Shown one piece after another: positions 58,846 to 64,000 of a DNA stretch of 64,000 nt. Location of the stretch: NCBI GenBank assembly GCA_016720065.1, contig JADJXY010000002.1, positions 2,183,001-2,247,000 of the forward strand. The letters run 5' to 3'. Numbering within the stretch: the first letter of the stretch is position 1; each line of letters starts with the position of its first letter. A model generated the notes under the pieces. It was not told the origin of the DNA and did no database searches. It saw nothing but the letters and a program-made list of their open reading frames with translations. Made by a program: the position numbers and the translations under genes. Source of the DNA: Betaproteobacteria bacterium. Lineage in GTDB: Bacteria; Pseudomonadota; Gammaproteobacteria; Burkholderiales; Rhodocyclaceae.

Positions 58846-60161
58846 CGCGCCGGCCCCAGCTTGTCCAGGGTCTTGCGCACCAGGTTCACATGCCCCCGCA
58901 GGGTATAGACCAGGTCGGTGAAGGCCAGCGGCACCCGCAGCCGGCTGGCCTCCTCGTCCAGGGCGTCGAGGCGCGTACGGTATTCCGGCAGTCGGTCGGC
59001 GTCGAAATGCTCCTTCAGGTCGTCCTCCAGGAATTTCAGTTCGCCGTAGCAGCGGAAAATCTTGGAACGGATGCGCCAGGAGTAGATCGCCGGCGCCACT
59101 TTGAGCAGGGGAATGAGCAGGGCGATGATGGGCACCAGCATGACGATGAGCCGATCGGCCAGCACGGCGAGCCAGAAAGGCAGGTAGCGCTGCAGGAAGG
59201 GCGGGCCGGATTTGTAATAGCGGGCCGCCTCGGGCGAGAGCGGCAACATGGGGTCCTTGTAGGCGGGGAATTCGCCTGCGTCCTGGAAGAAGCCGGCCTT
59301 GCCATGCACCTCGCTGGCCGCCTGGAGGAGCAGGCTCTGAAGGGCAGGGTGAAGGTCGTCACGCACGGCGAGATTGGAGGTCGGCGCCAGGACACGGATG
59401 TCTTCCGGCGGAAAATCCCGCACCAGGTCGGCGACGCCCTTGGGGAAGGTCAGGCGGGTGAGGAAGGGAAAGCGGCGCTGGTAGGCGCTGGATTGGGAGA
59501 AGCTCATCACCCGCACCCCGGGAGAACGCAGGAGCACCTGGACGACGGGGGCATTCTCGGCGGCGATGATGAAGGCGGCGTCGATGCGTCCCTGCTGAAG
59601 CTCTTCCGCCGCCTTGAGGCCGGACAGGGGCACCAGATGCTCGCCGGGCCTGATCTCGTTGGCTTCCAGGAGTTGCTGCGCCAGTTGACGCACGCCGGAG
59701 CCTTCCTGGCCGATGGCGATGCGCTTGCCCTGAAGGTCCGTCAGGCGGGTGAGGGCCGCCGCCCCCCGGTAGAAGACCCACACCGGTTCGTAAAACATGC
59801 TGCCCAGGGACAGGAGGCTCGAATCCTCCTGCCCATCCTCCGGCGGCGTCACCACGCCGCCCTGCACGAAGGCCACGTCGGCCTCACCGGCCTTCAGGCG
59901 CTCCAGATTCTGCAGCGAACCGGCCGAAGTCAGCACCTCCAGGGTGATGCCGTCCCGGGCCAGGATGGCGGCGTAGCGTTTGGCAAACTGGTAGTAGGCC
60001 CCCGCTTCGCCCCCGGTGCTGATGACGATGCGGCTGGGCGGCGCCGGCTGGACGAACTGATAGGCGACGACGAATCCGATACCGACGATGAGGATGATCC
60101 ACCAGGCGGTGGCGAAGAGATCACGCAGGGAGAGGATACCTGCCTTGATGCGGGCCATCAT
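58842..60161 (-). CDS. TAXI-family solute-binding protein, membrane anchored
   Basis: 439 residues. An N-terminal membrane anchor (about 18-40) is followed by a TAXI-type solute-binding domain (about 44-300; STGGEAGAYYQFAKRYA; GKRIAIGQEGSGVRQLA). A second membrane segment lies at about 335-360 (ADRLIVMLVPIIALLIPLL), then a cytoplasmic helical tail. TAXI proteins normally feed a TRAP transporter, but no TRAP permease is encoded here, and a C-terminal membrane segment plus tail is unlike a free receptor. It overlaps both neighbours by ATGA. Confidence 0.87.
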   Translation of the reverse strand: MMARIKAGILSLRDLFATAWWIILIVGIGFVVAYQFVQPAPPSRIVISTGGEAGAYYQFAKRYAAILARDGITLEVLTSAGSLQNLERLKAGEADVAFVQGGVVTPPEDGQEDSSLLSLGSMFYEPVWVFYRGAAALTRLTDLQGKRIAIGQEGSGVRQLAQQLLEANEIRPGEHLVPLSGLKAAEELQQGRIDAAFIIAAENAPVVQVLLRSPGVRVMSFSQSSAYQRRFPFLTRLTFPKGVADLVRDFPPEDIRVLAPTSNLAVRDDLHPALQSLLLQAASEVHGKAGFFQDAGEFPAYKDPMLPLSPEAARYYKSGPPFLQRYLPFWLAVLADRLIVMLVPIIALLIPLLKVAPAIYSWRIRSKIFRCYGELKFLEDDLKEHFDADRLPEYRTRLDALDEEASRLRVPLAFTDLVYTLRGHVNLVRKTLDKLGPAR

Positions 60162-61129
60162 GGAACGAGAATGCTGGAACCCGTGGTGCGGCGGGCTTCC
60201 AGATCACGATGGGCCTGGGCTGCGTCAGCCAGGGCATAGGTCTGCTGGACTTCGATGCGCAGACCGGCCGCCACCTGGGCAAAGAGCTCGCTGCCCAGGG
60301 CCTCCAGGTCCGCGCGCCGGGCGGTGTAGTGCATGAGGGTCGGCCGGGTCACGAAGAGCGAGCCCTTTTGCGACAGGAGCAGGAGGTCGAGGGGCGGCAC
60401 GGGGCCCGAGGCGTTGCCGTAGCTCACCATCGTCCCCAGGGGGCGCAGACAGTCGAGAGAACCCGTGAAGGTGTCCTTGCCCACCCCGTCATAGACGACG
60501 GCGACGCCCTCGCCCCCCGTGATTTCGCGCACCCGGGCGGTGAAATTCTCCTCGCTGTAGTTGATGACGTGGTCGCAGCCGTGGGCGCTCGCCAGGGCGG
60601 CCTTGGCCGCGGAGCCCACGGTGCCGATGACGGTCGCGCCGAGGGCCTTGGCCCACTGGCAGGCGATGAGGCCAACGCCCCCCGCAGCGGCGTGGATGAG
60701 GACGGCGTCGCCGGCCCGCACGGCGTAGGTGCGGCGCAGCAGATAGGCCGCGGTCAGGCCCTGCAGCATCATCGCCGCCGCCGTCTCGAAGGCGATGCCG
60801 GAGGGCAGGACCAGCAGGCGATGGGCCGGGAGGTTGCGCACCTGGGCGTAGGCCCCCACCGGCCCCCCGGCGTAGGCCACCCGGTCGCCGACCGCCACTT
60901 CGCTGACGCCCTCGCCCACCGCCTCGACCACTCCGGCGCCTTCCAGGCCGATACCGCTGGGCAGGGGCAGGGGGTAGAGGCCGGTACGATGGTAGACGTC
61001 GATGAAGTTGAGGCCCACGGCCACGTGACGCACCCGGGCTTCCCCGGGCGCCGGTGGCACCACGTCGACGGCCTCCCAGACGAGATTCTCGGGACCGCCG
61101 GCGGCATGGATGCGAATGGCGTGGGGCAT
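60158..61129 (-). CDS. NADPH:quinone reductase (zeta-crystallin type)
   Basis: A 323-residue MDR reductase. FIDVYHRTGLYPLPLPSGIG and GLEGAGVVEAVGEGV form the N-terminal domain, and VLIHAAAGGVGLIACQWAKALG the NADPH fold (AAGGVG motif). GCDHVINYSEENF and VYDGVGKDTF follow. It reduces quinones by one electron in QOR relatives. It leads the operon with TAXI and ParA genes (ATGA overlap). The link between the three activities is not obvious. Confidence 0.92.
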   Translation of the reverse strand: MPHAIRIHAAGGPENLVWEAVDVVPPAPGEARVRHVAVGLNFIDVYHRTGLYPLPLPSGIGLEGAGVVEAVGEGVSEVAVGDRVAYAGGPVGAYAQVRNLPAHRLLVLPSGIAFETAAAMMLQGLTAAYLLRRTYAVRAGDAVLIHAAAGGVGLIACQWAKALGATVIGTVGSAAKAALASAHGCDHVINYSEENFTARVREITGGEGVAVVYDGVGKDTFTGSLDCLRPLGTMVSYGNASGPVPPLDLLLLSQKGSLFVTRPTLMHYTARRADLEALGSELFAQVAAGLRIEVQQTYALADAAQAHRDLEARRTTGSSILVP

Positions 61130-61242
61130 TTCGATTCCTCGGACAGTGAATGCGACAGGGCGGAAAGGGCAGCGCGGGCGCGTCCCGAAGGCGGGAGAGT
61201 ATCACTGGCCCCGCTCTCGAATCCACCCGGTATCATGGGCTC

Positions 61243-62523
61243 ATGATGTCCCTGCACCGACTGATCCTGCCCCGGGTCCTCCTGGTCTGGCTTGGGCTTT
61301 CCCTCATCGCGGGCGGCCTTACCTACTGGCTGGAGATGCGCAAGATCGACCAGGCGGTGGTCGCCCTGGCCGCCGCTGCGGTGACCCGCCATGGCGCCGA
61401 GAGGGGTGGCACCACGGATCTAGCCCGGCATGCCGAAGATTTCCTGCACGAGGGCTTCGTTGCCGTCGAAATCCTGGCTCCCGGCGGCACTCCCCTCGCC
61501 CGGTCATTCCAACCCGGCTTCGAGGGCGTCGCCGCCACCCTCATGGACGCCGACACTCCCCGCAGCGACCGGCCCCGCTACCGCACGATTCACCGCAACG
61601 GCGCAACGCTGGTGCGCGTGGCTCTGCCGCTCTCCGCAACGGACCGCCAGCCCACGGGACACTTCGAGGGACTCTACCGGGTGGAACCCGCCACCCTGGC
61701 CGGCCTGCGGGGCGATCTGTGGCGTACCCTTCTCGCCGTCCTGACAGCCGTGCTGGCGACCACGGTGGTGCTCTATCCGTTGATCGTCGCCCTCAACCGC
61801 AACCTCTTCCGCGCCTCCCGCGAAGTCCTGCGCGGCAATCTGGAAATGGCGGCGGTCCTCGGCGCCGCCATCGCCAAGCGGGATTCGGACACCAATGCCC
61901 ACAATTACCGCGTCACCCTCTACGGCTGTCTCCTGGCCGAAGCGATGGGCCTGCACGGCGAAGCCCTGCGCGCCCTCATGCTGGGCGCCTTTCTGCACGA
62001 CGTGGGCAAGATCGGCATTCCCGACACCATCCTCCTGAAACCCGCCGCCCTGACGGATGAGGAGCGGTCGATCATGCGGAGCCACGTCAGCCTGGGCGTG
62101 GATATCATCGCCTCCTCGGCCTGGCTGAGGGCCGCCCGGGAGGTGATCCAGAACCATCACGAGTGGTTCGACGGCAGCGGCTACCCGCGGGGCCTGGCCG
62201 GCGAGGCGATTCCCCTCACGGCCCGCATCTTCGCGGTCGTAGACGTCTTCGACGCCCTCACTTCCCAACGGCCCTACAAGACGCCCTGGAGTTGCGACGC
62301 CGCCCTGGCCACCCTGGAGCACGACGCCGGCAGCCACTTCGACCCCGCCCTGGTGGCGGCTTTCGCCCCCATCGCGCGGCAGGTCCAGCCCGTTGTTGCA
62401 CAGGCAGACGAGGCCGCCATCGCCGAACGACTGGCCACCCACATCGACGCCCTGCTGCTTGCCGATGGCAATCGCCCCTTGCGTGGCCTGTTGCGCAGGC
62501 GTTTCGGCAACCTTGGCGGATGA
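61243..62523 (+). CDS. Membrane HD-GYP domain protein (c-di-GMP phosphodiesterase)
   Basis: 426 residues. An N-terminal membrane segment (about 8-28), a periplasmic sensor-like region (30-160) and a second membrane segment (about 165-187) precede an HD-GYP domain. HDVGKIGIPDTILLKP, then HHEWFDGSGYPRGL carries HE and GYP-type residues (GSGYP), and VVDVFDALTSQRPYK follows. All metal ligands appear present, so c-di-GMP hydrolysis is likely. The gene is divergent from the quinone reductase gene and faces a Cache-only protein gene. Confidence 0.93.
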   Translation: MMSLHRLILPRVLLVWLGLSLIAGGLTYWLEMRKIDQAVVALAAAAVTRHGAERGGTTDLARHAEDFLHEGFVAVEILAPGGTPLARSFQPGFEGVAATLMDADTPRSDRPRYRTIHRNGATLVRVALPLSATDRQPTGHFEGLYRVEPATLAGLRGDLWRTLLAVLTAVLATTVVLYPLIVALNRNLFRASREVLRGNLEMAAVLGAAIAKRDSDTNAHNYRVTLYGCLLAEAMGLHGEALRALMLGAFLHDVGKIGIPDTILLKPAALTDEERSIMRSHVSLGVDIIASSAWLRAAREVIQNHHEWFDGSGYPRGLAGEAIPLTARIFAVVDVFDALTSQRPYKTPWSCDAALATLEHDAGSHFDPALVAAFAPIARQVQPVVAQADEAAIAERLATHIDALLLADGNRPLRGLLRRRFGNLGG

Positions 62524-62560
62524 TGGCGGCCGAGGCTGCCGGCCCCCCGAGGCAAGGACT

Positions 62561-63445
62561 TCAGCGCGTGTAGTACCCCACCGCCACCAGCAGGTCGCCG
62601 ACCTTGCGGAAGCGCGTGTGCTTGTCCTCCACCTTGCGGGTGACGGGATTGCGCCAGGCGTAGTCCAGTTCGCCCCGATCACTGTCCTTCAGGGCCTCGA
62701 TCATCTGGCGGATGATGGGCTTGCCACCGGGGTCGGTGAGGGCCAGTCCGTCGCTGTCGATCAGGCGCGGCGACACGCCATGGGCCTTGAAGCGTCCATC
62801 CCTGAGGTCCACGACGAAGACGTAGAGATCGTCCTCGATGTACCCGCCGTTCAGATCGTTGAAGGCCGCAATGGCCTTGCCGGGATCGGCCTTGACCGCC
62901 GCCACGGCGCGGTCGAGCAGGGCATTGGCCTGCTCCGGCGAAGCCCGGGGAATGTAGTAGCCCACCGCCAGGATGCGGGTGCCGACCTTGTGGAAGAAGG
63001 TGATCTTGCGTTCCGGCTTCTGGTGCAGACGGTTGAGCCAGCGGTACTCGACGCTGCCGGTATCGGCGGCCTTGGCTTTTTCCAGCATGTCGTAGAAGAA
63101 GGGCGTGCCGAAGGCGTCGCGCATATTGGTCACCTTGCGCCCGATGAGGGCCGCCGAGGAACCGCCGCTGGCCAGGAAGGTACCGTCGGTGCCGACCACG
63201 TAGACATAAAGTTCCGCGTCGACGAAGTCGCCCGGATGGTTGAAGGCGGCGAAGGCTTCGTCGCCGTGCTGACGAAAATGGCCGACGGCCCGCGCCAGCA
63301 GCGCCCGGGCGCGCTGGGCGTCGGTGGTGGGCATTTCGCGGATGCCCGCTGTGCCCTGGGCGCCCTCCTGCTGCGCCTGGGCCGGGTAGAGGCCTATCGC
63401 CATTACCGCGAAGATTGCTGCCCGAAGAATCTGCCGCCCCACCAT
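62561..63445 (-). CDS. Exported double-Cache protein without signalling domain
   Basis: About 294 residues. A signal peptide (AAIFAVMAIGLYPAQAQ) is followed by two tandem single-Cache domains (about 40-165 and 170-290). They share ELYVYVVGTDGTFLASG / DLYVFVVDLRDGRFKAHG and KVGTRILAVGYYIPR / KVGDLLVAVGYYTR. With no membrane or output domain it should bind a small ligand in the periplasm. I prefer ATG 63445, 8 bases after GGAGG; ATGs at 63472 and 63451 are possible. Confidence 0.85.
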   Translation of the reverse strand: MVGRQILRAAIFAVMAIGLYPAQAQQEGAQGTAGIREMPTTDAQRARALLARAVGHFRQHGDEAFAAFNHPGDFVDAELYVYVVGTDGTFLASGGSSAALIGRKVTNMRDAFGTPFFYDMLEKAKAADTGSVEYRWLNRLHQKPERKITFFHKVGTRILAVGYYIPRASPEQANALLDRAVAAVKADPGKAIAAFNDLNGGYIEDDLYVFVVDLRDGRFKAHGVSPRLIDSDGLALTDPGGKPIIRQMIEALKDSDRGELDYAWRNPVTRKVEDKHTRFRKVGDLLVAVGYYTR

Positions 63446-63527
63446 ACCCATGCCCTCCTTCACCGGCCGCACTGCCGAAAAGGCGCCATTCTACCCATGA
63501 CCGGCGCCCCGGCCCGACCGGACGGGC

Positions 63528-64000
63528 TCAGAGGGGAGTCAGCCGTGCATACTCCAGGGCCAGCCACTTGAGGCCGACGGCGCCGAAGTTGATGTGCACC
63601 CGGGCATCGGCACCCCGCCCCTCGCTATTGACGATGACACCGACGCCGAACTTGGGGTGCTCGACGCTCTGACCGATGCGCAATCCTCCGGCCAGCGCGG
63701 GCGCTGCCGCACCATAGACCGGCGCCACCGGGACCGCCGTTGCCGCCGGCGCGCGATTGAGCCGCTGCAGGAGTTCGGCCGGAATTTCCTCGAGAAAGCC
63801 CGATGGGACGCAGTAGCGCGTCTGACCGTGCAGGAGCCGGGTCTGGGCGCAGGAGAGGTAGAGGCGCTGGCGCGCCCGGGTCACCGCCACGTACATCAGT
63901 CGCCGCTCTTCCTCCAGGCCGTCACGGCCTTCGGCGATGGCATTTTCGTGGGGGAAGAGCCCCTGTTCCAGGCCGGTGAGGAAGACCACGTCGAATTCGA
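63528..64000 (-). CDS. uvrD: UvrD/PcrA-type DNA helicase (5' part beyond window)
   Basis: The C-terminal 157 residues of a superfamily 1 helicase; the frame is open to the right edge. EFDVVFLTGLEQGLFPHENA is motif V-like and EEERRLMYVAVTRARQRLYL is motif VI, both typical of UvrD/PcrA. The tail ends with a Tudor-like GQSVEHPKFGVGVIVN segment, as in full-length UvrD. It acts in nucleotide excision and mismatch repair. Whether it is UvrD or a Rep/PcrA relative needs the missing part. Confidence 0.9.
   Translation of the reverse strand, partial: EFDVVFLTGLEQGLFPHENAIAEGRDGLEEERRLMYVAVTRARQRLYLSCAQTRLLHGQTRYCVPSGFLEEIPAELLQRLNRAPAATAVPVAPVYGAAAPALAGGLRIGQSVEHPKFGVGVIVNSEGRGADARVHINFGAVGLKWLALEYARLTPL

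Noticed and set aside
1..64000. tRNA or rRNA genes
   Set aside because: All gaps are short and I saw no T-loop or rRNA-like sequence; a covariance-model scan would be decisive.

Overview
The window is a contiguous stretch of high-GC chromosome, very probably from a betaproteobacterium of the Rhodocyclaceae type (relatives of Azospira, Dechloromonas, Zoogloea or Thauera). The reasons are the XrtA/PEP-CTERM exopolysaccharide locus, FecR-domain surface proteins, a GH57/GlgP/GlgA glycogen operon, and core genes (dnaE, metG, mrp, dcd, folA, uvrD) whose proteins look betaproteobacterial. This placement comes from gene content and recall, not from a search. Coding density is very high, many neighbours overlap by ATGA or GTGA, and no gene-free stretch exceeds 300 bases. 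I see no rRNA, tRNA, CRISPR array or insertion sequence.

Region 1 (1-11.3 kb, minus strand) is most of an XrtA-type exopolysaccharide operon. In transcription order it holds an outer-membrane export lipoprotein, a chain-length regulator, a tyrosine autokinase with a Tyr-Gly repeat tail, an outer-membrane protein, an ExeA-like ATPase, UDP-GlcNAc 2-epimerase, a polysaccharide deacetylase, a FemAB-like protein, exosortase A fused to EpsI, and a glycosyltransferase cut by the window edge. A putative substrate of this sorting system, a PEP-CTERM protein, lies at 29.9 kb behind a good sigma-54 promoter candidate and two related palindromes.

Region 2 (11.3-17.1 kb) has two paralogous FtsX/LolE-like permeases without a local ATPase. 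Divergent from them is a tight operon of a ThiF/E1-like adenylyltransferase, a nitroreductase-fold protein and a GT1 glycosyltransferase, which may be an uncharacterised modification pathway. A decayed nucleotidyltransferase module follows at 17.2-17.6 kb.

Region 3 (17.6-29.7 kb) is a glycogen/alpha-glucan operon: GH57 glucanotransferase, glucan phosphorylase, glucose-6-phosphate isomerase, glycogen synthase, then folA. A BsuBI/PstI-like type II restriction-modification pair sits inside it, directly behind pgi.

Region 4 (30.6-36.5 kb, minus strand) has a basic amino-acid decarboxylase overlapping a FecR-domain protein, then a TPR/beta-barrel protein resembling Slam surface-export proteins, then a second FecR protein whose C-terminus resembles the TbpB-type barrel of Slam cargo. 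This is the best candidate for an undescribed surface system in the window.

Region 5 (36.5-64 kb) is mostly housekeeping and signalling: dcd; mrp/apbC with an IscR-like site; metG carrying an in-frame repeat insertion; a Tat-type flavoprotein; SulP with an overlapping acylphosphatase; peroxiredoxin; an HTH-receiver regulator and a soluble chemoreceptor, both with inverted domain order; dnaE; a periplasmic trypsin-like protease joined through a membrane segment to an FHA domain; thioredoxin plus CcdA; a two-receiver regulator with one dead receiver; pirin; a Qor-TAXI-ParA operon; an HD-GYP protein; a Cache-only protein; and the 3' end of a UvrD-type helicase.
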